Below the pieces are notes generated by a model. It searched no databases, was not told where the DNA came from, and worked only from the letters and a program-made list of their open reading frames with translations. A stretch of 21,414 nt of DNA from an uncultured Oscillospiraceae bacterium (lineage in GTDB: Bacteria > Bacillota > Clostridia > Oscillospirales > Oscillospiraceae): assembly GCA_900756575.1 (NCBI GenBank), contig CAAEKQ010000130.1:1-21414 (forward strand), in the 5' to 3' direction. Of the stretch, positions 13,965-21,414 are shown one piece after another. Positions within the stretch are counted from its first letter, which is position 1; every line of letters begins with the position of its first letter. The translations under genes were made by a program, and so were the position numbers.

Positions 13965-14000
13965 TTGCCCCTTGACCGATTCGGCCAAGGGGCAATTTTT
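13965..14000 (+). terminator. intrinsic terminator after pfp
   Basis: TTGCCCCTTG (13965-13974) pairs with CAAGGGGCAA (13986-13995), with inner CCG/CGG pairs, followed by TTTTT. It lies between the convergent ends of pfp (+) and the ABC permease (-). On the - strand the T-rich tract is ten bases away, so it is weaker in that direction. Confidence 0.88.
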
Positions 14001-15993
14001 ACTGCTTCTGATTGACAATGCGATAGTATACCCTGGAGGTCAGGAAATAGACCGCCAGATACACCAGCGCAAACACGCCGCAGCAGATGGCAACACAGAT
14101 CAGGAACAGCCGGGTATTGGTCATCTCCAGGGCGGCAAGACAGCCCTTCACCATGGGAAACGCAAACATGGTATGAATAAAGGCAGTGATGAGAGGCAGG
14201 AAGAATACGGTCAGCACCTGAGAGTGGATGCTGGAGCGAATCTCCCGTTCCGTCAGTCCCACCTGACGCATGATATCATAGCGCCGGGCGTCCTGCAGTC
14301 CTTCGGAGACCTGTTTGTAATAGATAATCAGGATCGTTGCCACCAGGAACGTCAGTCCCAGGAAGATGCCCAGGAAGAACAGACCGGCATAGCTGCTCAG
14401 CAGGCCTTCTTCCATGATACTTCGGGTGGCAATACTGTAGGTGAAGGGGGAATCCGTTTTTCCAAATTGATCTTCAATGAAGCTGCTCCACTGATGGGAG
14501 AAGGTTTCCTCCAAAGCGGAATCCCTGAGGTCAAAGCCCACATAGGTAATGGTCAGGCTGCTGCCATCCACAGAAAGGGAGGAAAAATCCTGATCCGGAA
14601 CAACCAGAACATAGCAGGGATAGGCAGAGGTGGTGAGTTGACTGGACAGCGGGAACGCCGGAATGCTCTTTGCAATGGTAACGGGGGTGTTCCCTACGGT
14701 CATGGTGGAATGCGTGTAGGTTTCCGCTGTGTACATCAGTGCTTCGCCGGAGTTCAGAGCGGCATTTACACCGGAAAGCCGGTTGTAGTCCGACAGCGAA
14801 ATCCAGGATACGGAGGCGGCATTGGTGAACTCATCCAGGGTGGGAGAATCCTCGCCCACATTGTCCCGGGTCAGTGTACCGCCCTTGAGAATGCCTCTGA
14901 AGGTGATATATCGCAATGTTTCCGGCTGTACCGGTGCGCCGTTGAGCGTATCGCCGATTTCCTGCACGGTGTCCATTGCCAACCGGATGCTGTCCTCGGA
15001 GGCGTCATGCCCCCAGAAAGAAAGATTGACGCTGTGGGGGGCACGGGACTCGACGATTTTCTGACTGCCCGCATACAGGCTCATGGTGGAGGAAACCGTA
15101 ACCAATACCATGGTGGAGAGAATGCAGATGTTGCCCAGGCTCACGGCGTTCTGCTTCATCCGATAGAGCATACCGGAGACGGAGATAAAATGACGGGTTT
15201 TGTAATAATACTTCTTGTTTTTTCGCAGCAGCTTCAAAAATACGATGCTGCCGGAGGTGAACAGGCAATAGGTGCCCAGAATAACCAGCACCACTGCCAC
15301 AAAGAACATCATCAGCGCACCGATGGGGTTCTTGATGGTGATGGCAAGGATATATCCCGCAGCCAGGAAAACAACGCCCAATACCGTCAAGATCCATTTG
15401 GACTTTGGCTCCCGCTCCCCTTCGCTGTCGCTTTTCAGAAGGCCGATGACGCTGGTAAAGTGAATCTGCCGGAGGTTGTTGAGATAAACCGCCAGAAAAA
15501 TGACGGCGAAAATGCCCAGCGTATCGGTGAACGCATTGATGCTGAGAGAGAATCCGGTGCCGCCGGGGCTTCCAATGAGATACATCAGCAGCAGATAGGA
15601 CAGGTAATCCAAAAGGGCGCCAAACAGCAGACCCAGGCCGATGCCAATCACCGCCAGAATCAGGGTTTCATAAAACAGGATTCGGGCAATGTGCCGCCGC
15701 TCCATTCCCAGTACGCAGTAAAGGCCAAATTCCTTTTTCCGCTGCTTCATGAGGAAGCTGCTGGTGTAGAACAGAAAAATTGCGGAGAAAATTGCGATGA
15801 CAAAGCTGCCCAGAGATGCGGTCATGGCAATTTCCGATGCGCCCCTTTGATGGATGAGGTACGGCATCCAGGTGATATTCCGGAGAATATGGAATATCGC
15901 TACCACGAATAGCGTGGTGAGCATATAGGGAATGTAGTTCCGGCGGTTCTTCCGGATGGCGTCCCAGGCAAATTTCGGGTAAAACAGCTTCAT
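13999..15993 (-). CDS. BceB-type ABC transporter permease
   Basis: A 664-aa FtsX-family permease with the ten-helix BceB architecture. It opens MKLFYPKFAWDAIRKNRRNYIPYMLTTLFV, typical of the family, and has FLMKQRKKEFGLYCVLGMERRHI in the first cytoplasmic loop. A large extracellular domain of about 215 residues (roughly 305-525) comes before helix 8. Helices 8-10 follow, with VGLTEREIRSSIHSQVLTVFFLPL between them. In Bce modules this domain is thought to recognise lipid II-binding antimicrobial peptides, and the permease signals to the histidine kinase. The start overlaps the ATPase stop by 4 bases (ATGA), so the two are translationally coupled. The specific peptide cannot be read from sequence. 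Confidence 0.93.
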   Translation of the reverse strand: MKLFYPKFAWDAIRKNRRNYIPYMLTTLFVVAIFHILRNITWMPYLIHQRGASEIAMTASLGSFVIAIFSAIFLFYTSSFLMKQRKKEFGLYCVLGMERRHIARILFYETLILAVIGIGLGLLFGALLDYLSYLLLMYLIGSPGGTGFSLSINAFTDTLGIFAVIFLAVYLNNLRQIHFTSVIGLLKSDSEGEREPKSKWILTVLGVVFLAAGYILAITIKNPIGALMMFFVAVVLVILGTYCLFTSGSIVFLKLLRKNKKYYYKTRHFISVSGMLYRMKQNAVSLGNICILSTMVLVTVSSTMSLYAGSQKIVESRAPHSVNLSFWGHDASEDSIRLAMDTVQEIGDTLNGAPVQPETLRYITFRGILKGGTLTRDNVGEDSPTLDEFTNAASVSWISLSDYNRLSGVNAALNSGEALMYTAETYTHSTMTVGNTPVTIAKSIPAFPLSSQLTTSAYPCYVLVVPDQDFSSLSVDGSSLTITYVGFDLRDSALEETFSHQWSSFIEDQFGKTDSPFTYSIATRSIMEEGLLSSYAGLFFLGIFLGLTFLVATILIIYYKQVSEGLQDARRYDIMRQVGLTEREIRSSIHSQVLTVFFLPLITAFIHTMFAFPMVKGCLAALEMTNTRLFLICVAICCGVFALVYLAVYFLTSRVYYRIVNQKQ

Positions 15994-16754
15994 GCCTGGT
16001 CACCGCCCCTCAGAAGCATGGCCAAGGTGTCGGAGATGGTCTCGTAGAACGCGCTGCTGGATTCCTTGCCCCGGTAGAGCTGGTGGAACACCTGACCGTC
16101 CCGGATGAATAGCACGCGGCCTGCATGGCTGGCAGCACGGGCGGAATGAGTAACCATCACGATGGTCTGACCGCTGGCATTCAGGCTGTGGAACAGGCCC
16201 AGCAGCTCATCCGTGGCCTTGGAGTCCAGCGCGCCGGTGGGTTCGTCCGCCAGAATCAGCTTGGGCTCGGTGATCACCGCCCGGGCCACGGCGGCGCGCT
16301 GCTTCTGACCGCCGGAGACCTCATAGGGATATTTTTTCAGCAGCCCGGAGATGCCCAGGCTTGCCGCCAGGTTTTTGAGCCGCCCGTTCATCTCGGAGTA
16401 TTCCATGCCCGAGAGCACAAGGGGCAGATAGATGTTGTCTTCCAGGGTGAAGGTGTCCAGCAGGTTAAAATCCTGGAATACAAAGCCCAGATTGTCCCGG
16501 CGGAACCGGCTGAGCTCCTTGTCCTTGAGACTGCCAAGGCTCTTTCCAGCCAGAATCACATCGCCGGAGGTGGGCTTGTCCAGAGCGGCGAGGATGTTCA
16601 GCAGCGTGGTTTTGCCGCTGCCGCTTTCGCCCATGATCGCCACAAACTCGCCCTCGGCTACGGAAAAGTTCACATTGCTCAGGGCCTCTACCTTGTTGCC
16701 GCCGAAGCGGGTGGTGTAGATTTTTCTGAGGTTCTTTACTTCAAGGATTGCCAT
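15990..16754 (-). CDS. BceA-type ABC transporter ATP-binding protein
   Basis: A 254-aa nucleotide-binding subunit of the MacB/BceA family. Walker A is GESGSGKTT (42-50), the Q-loop VFQDFNLLD (92-100), the signature VSGGQKQR (146-153), Walker B LILADEPTGALD (166-177) and the H-loop His203 in MVTHS. The start is ATG 16754, preceded at seven bases by AGGAGGA (16768-16762). A further in-frame ATG at 16781 would place this RBS inside the coding region. It powers the BceB-type permease that overlaps its 3' end, in peptide detoxification and flux sensing. It is probably induced by the two-component system at 19075-20739. Confidence 0.94.
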   Translation of the reverse strand: MAILEVKNLRKIYTTRFGGNKVEALSNVNFSVAEGEFVAIMGESGSGKTTLLNILAALDKPTSGDVILAGKSLGSLKDKELSRFRRDNLGFVFQDFNLLDTFTLEDNIYLPLVLSGMEYSEMNGRLKNLAASLGISGLLKKYPYEVSGGQKQRAAVARAVITEPKLILADEPTGALDSKATDELLGLFHSLNASGQTIVMVTHSARAASHAGRVLFIRDGQVFHQLYRGKESSSAFYETISDTLAMLLRGGDQA

Positions 16755-16794
16755 AATTTTGTCCTCCTGTATGGGTTTCATTCATTGTGGCTTT

Positions 16795-16869
16795 ATTATA
16801 GCGAAGGGGCGGATGGGGTGCCATGGATTTGGCTTACATTTTGGGCGGGAAAGCTTACAGTTTTGTAAG
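16795..16869 (-). promoter_or_regulatory. bceAB promoter with BceR box
   Basis: A perfect inverted repeat, CTTACAGTTTTGTAAG (16854-16869, + strand), has the TTACA-N4-TGTAA form known for BceR-type regulators. A second half-site, CTTACA, occurs 21 bp (two helical turns) nearer the gene at 16833-16838. The -10 box is TATAAT at 16800-16795 (- strand). The expected -35 position (about 16818-16823) has no consensus match. An activator-dependent promoter fits this layout. Confidence 0.8.
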
Positions 16870-16880
16870 GTTGGGAGCAG

Positions 16881-16912
16881 AAAAAGAGGGGCAACCAGGC
16901 GGTTGTCCCTCT
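16881..16912 (-). terminator. intrinsic terminator after psuG
   Basis: AGAGGGGCAACC (16885-16896) and GGTTGTCCCTCT (16901-16912) form a 12-bp stem (one wobble) with a four-base loop. The T-run follows on the - strand (AAAAA at 16881-16885 on +), so it ends the psuK-psuG transcript just before the BceR box. Confidence 0.88.
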
Positions 16913-16926
16913 CATTTTATCACATC

Positions 16927-17850
16927 TTAGTCCATCTTGCACAGCTCGCAAGCGGTCTTAGCCGCCAGCGCAGCGTTGTTATAAACCAGCTGAATGTTGG
17001 AATCCAGGCTGTCGCCGCCGGTGAGCTCCTTGACCTTAGCCAGCAGGAAGGGCGTGGTAGCCTTGCCGTGGATGCCCTGCTCCTTGGCCTCAGCAATGGC
17101 CTCGTTGATGGCCTTGTTGATGACGTCAGGATCCATGGAGTACTCCTCGGGGATGGGATTGGTGACCAGCATGCCGCCCTTGAGGCCCAGCTCCTGCTGT
17201 ACATGGAAGGTCTTCGCCAGCTCAACAGGGCTGTCCATGCGGTAGTCTACGCCGAAGCCGGACTTCCGGGTGTAGAAGGCGGGCAGCTCGTCGGTGCCGT
17301 AGCCAATGACGGGAACGCCATGGGTCTCCAGGTACTCCAAAGTCAGGCCCAGATCCAGAATGGATTTTGCACCGGCGCAAACCACCATAACGGGGGTGTT
17401 TGCCAGCTCCTCCAGATCAGCGGAGATGTCCATGGTGGTCTCAGCGCCGCGGTGTACGCCGCCGATGCCGCCGGTAGCGAAGATCTTGATGCCGGCCATG
17501 TGGGCGATCATCATGGTGGTGGTAACGGTGGTAGCGCCGTCCTCGCCACGGGCAACCAGAGCAGCCAGGTCGCGGCGGCTTGCCTTTGCGATGGCCTGAC
17601 CCTTCTTGCCAAAGTACTCTATCTCCTCGGGGGTGAGGCCAGCCTTGAGCCGACCGCCGATGATGGCGATGGTAGCGGGCACTGCGCCGTTCTCGCGGAT
17701 GATCTTCTCTACGTTCAGAGCGGTCTCCACGTTCTGGGGATAGGGCATACCGTGGGAGATGATGGTGGACTCCAGGGCGACAACGGGCTTACCGGCTGCA
17801 ACAGCGGCAGCAACTTCGGGGTTTACGTCCAGAAAACGATTCATGTTCAT
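16927..17850 (-). CDS. psuG: pseudouridine-5'-phosphate glycosidase
   Basis: A 307-aa PsuG family enzyme that reversibly cleaves the C-C glycosidic bond of pseudouridine 5'-phosphate into uracil and ribose 5-phosphate. Signature stretches are VVALESTIISHGMPYPQN, GATTVTTTMMIAHMAGI, FATGGIGGVHRG, VCAGAKSILDLGLTLEYLET and VTNPIPEEYSM. Lys162 in AGAKS fits the Schiff-base lysine (Lys166 in E. coli, from memory). The ATG at 17850 is preceded by GGAGGT at six bases and overlaps the kinase stop by 4 bases (ATGA). With the upstream kinase it forms a complete two-step pathway for salvaging pseudouridine from RNA turnover. Confidence 0.96.
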   Translation of the reverse strand: MNMNRFLDVNPEVAAAVAAGKPVVALESTIISHGMPYPQNVETALNVEKIIRENGAVPATIAIIGGRLKAGLTPEEIEYFGKKGQAIAKASRRDLAALVARGEDGATTVTTTMMIAHMAGIKIFATGGIGGVHRGAETTMDISADLEELANTPVMVVCAGAKSILDLGLTLEYLETHGVPVIGYGTDELPAFYTRKSGFGVDYRMDSPVELAKTFHVQQELGLKGGMLVTNPIPEEYSMDPDVINKAINEAIAEAKEQGIHGKATTPFLLAKVKELTGGDSLDSNIQLVYNNAALAAKTACELCKMD

Positions 17851-18944
17851 AGTGATACCTCCAAATTCATATTCATTCGTGCGATTAATGCTTCTTCGGA
17901 TAGTGCTTCGTTGATGGTTTCCGTCCCCTCAATGGAGATGGAAGATGCGGCGGAACCAGCCATGGTGGACTTTCTCAGGTCACTGCCCTGGAGATAGGCC
18001 CAAACCAGACCGGCCACAAAGGCGTCGCCTGCACCGGTGGCATTGTTGACGTGCACCGGATAACAGGGCAGCTCCAGCATTTCGTTGTGATCGGCGGCCA
18101 GAACACCCTGGGTGCCCAGGGAGATGAACACCCGATGGAGCCCGGTGTCCAGCAGCGCCTTTGCTGCCCGCCGGAGATCGTCATCGTTGTGGATGGCGAT
18201 GCCGGACAGCAGCTCCGCCTCCAGACGGTTGGGCTTTAAGGTGTGGAGCTTACCGAGTACGCCCTGGAATTTCTTTGCCTTGGTCACGGAGACGGGATCG
18301 GCAAAAATCGGGGGCGTAACGTGCTCTGCAAGGAACTCAATGGACTCCTGGGGGATGTTTGCATCCACCACCACCAGCTGCGCGCCGTTGAGCAGGGTGA
18401 GATTCTTCTCCAGATAGGAGGGAGAAATCTCATTGCAGACCTCCATATCGCTGACCGCCAGGGCCATGTCCCCGTCCGGCCCGCCTAAGTAAACATAGGT
18501 GGAGGTGGAAGCCCCGGGCACCGTGCGCACCCGGCTGAAGTCGAGACCGCAGGCCGTACAGGTGGCGGCAATCTTTTCGCCGTAGAGATCAGCACCCACG
18601 GCACTGAGCATCCGGGCGTCCATGCCCAAAAGGCTGATGTTGTGGGCGATATTCCGTCCAACGCCGCCTACACTCATGGTCACGGTGCCGGGATTGGAAT
18701 CCCCGGGGATCATGGACGCAAAGCTCTTGCCGCCGATGTCCATGTTCACGCCGCCGACCACCACTACATAGGTGCCGGAGCGCAGCACATAGCCCTTCCC
18801 GGCGATAAAGCCCTTTTTCATCAGGTTGGAAATATGAACCGCCACAGAGGAGCGGGTGATTCCCGCCTTTTCGGCCAACTCCTGCTGGGAGATCATGGGG
18901 TTTTCCTCGATCCAGCGAAGGATCTGGCGTTCACGCTGGGTCAT
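17847..18944 (-). CDS. psuK: pseudouridine kinase with N-terminal HTH domain (PfkB family)
   Basis: A 365-aa two-domain protein. Residues 1-55 are a winged helix-turn-helix (QRERQILRWIEENPMISQQ, then AEKAGITRSSVAVHISNLMKKGFIAGKGYVL). Residues ~58-360 form a PfkB/ribokinase-fold kinase with GGVNMDIGG, the N-terminal signature GGVGRNIAHNISLLG and the C-terminal signature NNATGAGDAFVAGL (catalytic Asp307). The four-base overlap with psuG makes pseudouridine the probable substrate; the product is pseudouridine 5'-phosphate. Similar HTH-kinase fusions are known (E. coli YeiI type), so the fusion is real and not a frameshift. The HTH probably lets the enzyme sense substrate and control its own operon. 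A strong RBS (GGAGGTGA) precedes the ATG. Confidence 0.92.
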   Translation of the reverse strand: MTQRERQILRWIEENPMISQQELAEKAGITRSSVAVHISNLMKKGFIAGKGYVLRSGTYVVVVGGVNMDIGGKSFASMIPGDSNPGTVTMSVGGVGRNIAHNISLLGMDARMLSAVGADLYGEKIAATCTACGLDFSRVRTVPGASTSTYVYLGGPDGDMALAVSDMEVCNEISPSYLEKNLTLLNGAQLVVVDANIPQESIEFLAEHVTPPIFADPVSVTKAKKFQGVLGKLHTLKPNRLEAELLSGIAIHNDDDLRRAAKALLDTGLHRVFISLGTQGVLAADHNEMLELPCYPVHVNNATGAGDAFVAGLVWAYLQGSDLRKSTMAGSAASSISIEGTETINEALSEEALIARMNMNLEVSL

Positions 18945-18992
18945 TGCGTCACCTCCAATAAGGAATTGTTTATCTTTTATAATCTATTGCTT

Positions 18993-19021
18993 AGTTTACA
19001 CGGAAACACTGCACTTGTCAA
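18993..19021 (-). promoter_or_regulatory. psuKG promoter with possible operator in the spacer
   Basis: On the - strand: TTGACA (19021-19016), 17-bp spacer, TAAACT (18998-18993). The spacer region holds an imperfect dyad, AGTTTACACGGAAACACT (18993-19010 on +), sitting exactly where a repressor would block polymerase. The HTH domain of PsuK is the obvious candidate, but this is inferred. Confidence 0.65.
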
Positions 19022-19031
19022 GGGGGGATGC

Positions 19032-19065
19032 AAAAAAAATCTCCCCGAATTTTCATCGGAGAGAT
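19032..19065 (-). terminator. intrinsic terminator after the BceS-type kinase gene
   Basis: On + strand ATCTCCCCGA (19039-19048) pairs with TCGGAGAGAT (19056-19065) around a seven-base loop, and eight As (19032-19039) give the T-run on the - strand. The stem starts ten bases past the kinase stop. Confidence 0.9.
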
Positions 19066-19074
19066 CATCGTAGA

Positions 19075-20046
19075 TTATTCAATATCGAATTCCTGGCGAT
19101 GGAGGCCCAGATGCACCTGTGTCCCCTGCCCCGGGGTTGAGGTGATGGTGATGGTATGGCCCAGCCGGGTAAGAATCTCGTGGCAGAGATACAGGCCGAT
19201 GCCGGTGGTCTTCCGGGTGCGGCGGCCATTGAGACCGGTGAAGCCCTTTTCAAAGATCCGGGGCAGATCCTCCGGGGCAATGCCGATGCCGTCGTCGGCG
19301 ATCACCAGCTGCTCCGGCCCCTCCAAATAGATGGAGACCGTGCCGCCCGGGGCGTATTTCAGCGCATTGGACAGCAGCTGCTCCATGACGAATTCCAGCC
19401 ATTTTTCATCGGTGAGCACAGCCGCATTGGTCGGTGTAAAGTCCAGATGCACCTTTGCCCGGATAAACTGCCCGGCGTAGGAGTGAATGGCAGTCCGCAG
19501 AATATCATCCAGAGGATATTCCCGGAACACAAAGTCCGAAATCCCCTCCCCCAGCCGCAGAAAATTCAGCGCCATGGAGACATATTGCTGCACCTTAAAC
19601 AGCTCACCCTTAAGCTCCGAACTGCCCTCCCCTGCCTGCAAAATCAAATCCATGGCGGAGATGGGCGTTTTAATCTGGTGGGCCCAGAGGGTGAAATAAT
19701 CCAGGGTATTGTTGTAGCGGTCTGTGGCGGAGTTTTTGGCGGCTTCCTTCTCGGCGAACAGCTGCCCGAGGAGTGCCTGATAGTCTTCCTCAATGGAGGA
19801 TACAGGCTGGGGCAGGTGCTCCAGAGAATCCCGGATGTCCAGCTCCCGGAGCAGCTTGTGGCGGCGGGCATAGGGAAAATAGCCGAGAACCAGCATGGTC
19901 AGCCCCACCACGGCCCCCAATCCCAGCGCATAAAGCACCGCATGAGTTGGCAGAGCGGAAAGCAGCAGCACCGCAAGGCAAATCAGATAGAGCAGCAGCG
20001 CAAAAATCAGCGGCATTCGATACTGCCGAACATAGGATCGCAGCAT
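19075..20046 (-). CDS. BceS-type intramembrane-sensing histidine kinase
   Basis: A 323-aa sensor kinase. Two membrane helices (about residues 13-31 and 36-56) are separated by a loop of only about five residues, so there is no extracellular sensor; this is the hallmark of intramembrane-sensing BceS kinases. The phosphoacceptor is His123 in LWAHQIKTPISAMDLIL. The ATPase has an N-box EQLLSNALKYAPGG (Asn227), a DDGIGIAPEDLPRIFEKGFTG region and TTGIGLYLCHEIL. Such kinases receive their signal from a BceAB transporter, presumably the one at 13999-16754. The ATG at 20046 has AAAGGAG upstream and lies 18 bases after the response regulator stop. Confidence 0.93.
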   Translation of the reverse strand: MLRSYVRQYRMPLIFALLLYLICLAVLLLSALPTHAVLYALGLGAVVGLTMLVLGYFPYARRHKLLRELDIRDSLEHLPQPVSSIEEDYQALLGQLFAEKEAAKNSATDRYNNTLDYFTLWAHQIKTPISAMDLILQAGEGSSELKGELFKVQQYVSMALNFLRLGEGISDFVFREYPLDDILRTAIHSYAGQFIRAKVHLDFTPTNAAVLTDEKWLEFVMEQLLSNALKYAPGGTVSIYLEGPEQLVIADDGIGIAPEDLPRIFEKGFTGLNGRRTRKTTGIGLYLCHEILTRLGHTITITSTPGQGTQVHLGLHRQEFDIE

Positions 20047-20064
20047 GAGTGGCTCCTTTCCGGG

Positions 20065-20739
20065 CTAGGGAATCCAATATCCCATGCCTTTTTTCGTGAC
20101 GATGAAGTCCGGAAGTCCCGCGGCGGCCAGCTTTTTCCGGAGCCGACCGATGTTGACGGTGAGGGTGTTTTCGTCCACATAGCTGTCGGTTTCCCAGAGC
20201 TTTTCCATCAGCGTATCCCGGGAGACTACGGTACCGGCGCGGGCCATCAGGGCTTCGAGAATGCGGTATTCGTTCTTGGTGAGTTCAATGCGCTGGCCCT
20301 GAAAGCTCAGGCTGGCATCGCCGGTGTTAAGGACGGCGCCGTGGGCCTGGGGCTGCGGGACAGTGCCGGAGAAATCATAGCTCCGCCGCAAAAGCGCCTG
20401 AATTTTTGCCATGAGAATGCTGAGATCAAAGGGCTTGGCAATAAAATCGTCCCCGCCCATGTTGATGGCCATGATAATGTTCAGGTTTTCCGAGGCGGAG
20501 GAGATGAAAATCACGGGAATCTGGGAGGTTTTTCGGATCTCCTGGCACCAGTGATAGCCGTCGAAAAACGGAAGGGAGATGTCCAGCAGCATCAGCTGTG
20601 GCCCGAACGCTTCGAATTCCGGCATAATATCCCGGAGATTTTTCGCAATGTGCACCTCATGGCCCCAGCCCGCGATAAATTTCGACATGGAGCCGGCAAT
20701 GACGGGGTCGTCCTCCACGATCATAATACGGTGGGACAT
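20065..20739 (-). CDS. BceR-type OmpR-family response regulator
   Basis: A 224-aa response regulator. The receiver domain has the acidic pocket IVEDD (Glu9, Asp10, Asp11), phosphoacceptor Asp53 (LMLLDISLPFFDG), the switch Ser80 (VIFISSAS) and Lys102 (FIAKPFDL). The C-terminal winged helix (about 130-224) contains LTKNEYRILEALM and VDENTLTVNIGRLRKKLA with an expected GYWI end. The cognate operator is probably the CTTACA-N4-TGTAAG box before the ABC genes. GGAGGA (20752-20747) lies inside the last codons of radA, with only three bases between radA stop and this ATG, so translation is probably coupled to radA. Confidence 0.94.
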   Translation of the reverse strand: MSHRIMIVEDDPVIAGSMSKFIAGWGHEVHIAKNLRDIMPEFEAFGPQLMLLDISLPFFDGYHWCQEIRKTSQIPVIFISSASENLNIIMAINMGGDDFIAKPFDLSILMAKIQALLRRSYDFSGTVPQPQAHGAVLNTGDASLSFQGQRIELTKNEYRILEALMARAGTVVSRDTLMEKLWETDSYVDENTLTVNIGRLRKKLAAAGLPDFIVTKKGMGYWIP

Positions 20740-20742
20740 GGC

Positions 20743-21414
20743 TCAGTCCTCCAATGCTTCGTCAATGGCCTGACGAATGTTCTTCACCCGCACAACGGTC
20801 ATACCCTCCGGCGGAAGCACCTTGGCGCTGCCCTGATGGGGAATCAGCACCCGGGTAAAGCCCAAACGGCTCAGCTCTCCCAGACGCAGGGAGAGGTTGT
20901 TCACCGCGCGGATCTCGCCGGTGAGGCCGACCTCACCAATGGCAGCGACGTTATTGGCAATGGCCTTGTCCCGATAGCTGGAGGCCAGCGCCAGAATCAG
21001 CGGAAGATCCGCCGCAGGCTCCGACAGGCTCAGACCGCCGATGACGTTGATATAGCCGTCACAGGCCGAAAGCCGCATGCCGCCCCGCTTGTCCAGTACT
21101 GCCATCAACAGAGTTGCACGGTTAAAATCAAAGCCGTCGGTGGTTCGGCGGGGCACATTAAAGCTGGAGGTCACCACCAGCGCCTGAATTTCCGCAAGAA
21201 TGGGCCGGGTTCCCTCCATGGCACAGGCCACGCAGGTGCCGGGGGCATTCAGGGGCCGCCCGGACAGAAGCATTTCCGAGGGGTTCTCCACCTCTTTTAG
21301 GCCGCTTTCGTGCATATCGAAAACGCCCAGCTCATTGGTGGAGCCAAAGCGGTTTTTGGCGGCGCTGAGCAGCCGATAGGAGGTGTTCCGGTCTCCTTCA
21401 AAGTAGAGCACGCA
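20743..21414 (-). CDS. radA: DNA repair protein RadA/Sms, C-terminal part
   Basis: The C-terminal ~223 residues of RadA; the 5' end lies outside the window. The frame continues to the window edge, and the apparent start codon at 21411 is an ordinary Val codon in CVLYFEGD. Present are the RadA-specific KNRFGSTNELGVF motif (KNRFG) and the Lon-protease-like C-terminal domain (MLLSGRPLNAPGTCVAC, RRTTDGFDFNRATLLMAVL, VIGGLSLSEPAADLPLILALASS, GEVGLTGEIRAV). RadA is a RecA-like ATPase and helicase that extends recombination intermediates. The Walker motifs and zinc finger are upstream, out of view. Linkage to bceR is only by close spacing. Confidence 0.95.
   Translation of the reverse strand, partial: CVLYFEGDRNTSYRLLSAAKNRFGSTNELGVFDMHESGLKEVENPSEMLLSGRPLNAPGTCVACAMEGTRPILAEIQALVVTSSFNVPRRTTDGFDFNRATLLMAVLDKRGGMRLSACDGYINVIGGLSLSEPAADLPLILALASSYRDKAIANNVAAIGEVGLTGEIRAVNNLSLRLGELSRLGFTRVLIPHQGSAKVLPPEGMTVVRVKNIRQAIDEALED

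Noticed and set aside
13780..15912. A 710-codon open frame on the + strand opposite the ABC permease.
   Set aside because: It is antisense to a clear FtsX-family permease and overlaps the 3' end of pfp. Its composition is the rich His/Gln/Gly mix typical of shadow frames in GC-rich DNA, with no recognisable domain or RBS.
19156..21300. A 714-codon open frame on the + strand across bceS, bceR and radA.
   Set aside because: It is antisense to three confidently identified genes and shows only shadow-type composition.
1..21414. CRISPR array, tRNA, rRNA or insertion sequence.
   Set aside because: No regular repeat-spacer pattern, tRNA cloverleaf signature, rRNA-like conserved stretch, or transposase with terminal inverted repeats was seen on either strand.

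Overview
The window is chromosomal DNA from an anaerobic, Gram-positive member of the Clostridia. A spore-forming or spore-derived Oscillospirales/Ruminococcaceae-type bacterium is my best guess. The reasons are a moderately high G+C content by eye, strong AGGAGG-type ribosome binding sites, sigma-A promoters with 17-bp spacers, a SCIFF peptide and its radical SAM maturase, a SpoIIM-like protein beside XerD, Bce-type peptide sensing, and a PPi-type phosphofructokinase. No tRNA, rRNA, CRISPR array, insertion sequence or prophage was seen. Coding density is high, and nearly every transcription unit is bounded by a readable promoter and intrinsic terminator.

Layout. (1) 1-4448, + strand: the 3' end of queA, then tgt (queuosine tRNA modification), yajC (Sec translocase accessory), a TIGR04086-type membrane protein, a 48-aa SCIFF ranthipeptide precursor absent from simple ORF calling (scfA), and its radical SAM/SPASM maturase (scfB). 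(2) 4449-9480, + strand: a long AT-rich leader, spoIIM-like and xerD, then a promoter driving a DUF624-like membrane protein and a HAD phosphatase, then a solitary second Xer-type recombinase between two strong terminators. (3) 9514-11538, + strand: a BlaI-type repressor overlapping an M56 (BlaR1-type) membrane metallopeptidase with a non-PBP sensor domain. (4) 11546-13995: divergent fba (-) and pfp (+), two consecutive steps of glycolysis sharing one control region. (5) 13999-16869, - strand: a BceAB-type ABC transporter behind a textbook BceR box. (6) 16881-19021, - strand: a psuK-psuG pseudouridine catabolism operon in which the kinase carries its own HTH domain. (7) 19032-21414, - strand: the 3' end of radA, then a BceR-type response regulator and a BceS-type intramembrane-sensing kinase.

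How the parts work together. The two-component system of region 7 most likely controls the transporter of region 5 through the CTTACA-N4-TGTAAG box, although the psu operon lies between them. The scfA-scfB pair forms a complete ranthipeptide precursor/maturase unit with no adjacent exporter or protease. The precursor here has seven cysteines rather than the six that give the family its name. This locus, the attenuator-like hairpin on which the TIGR04086 start codon sits, and the hybrid M56 protein with an internal lipobox-like segment deserve the most attention. I did not find strong evidence for a wholly new system.
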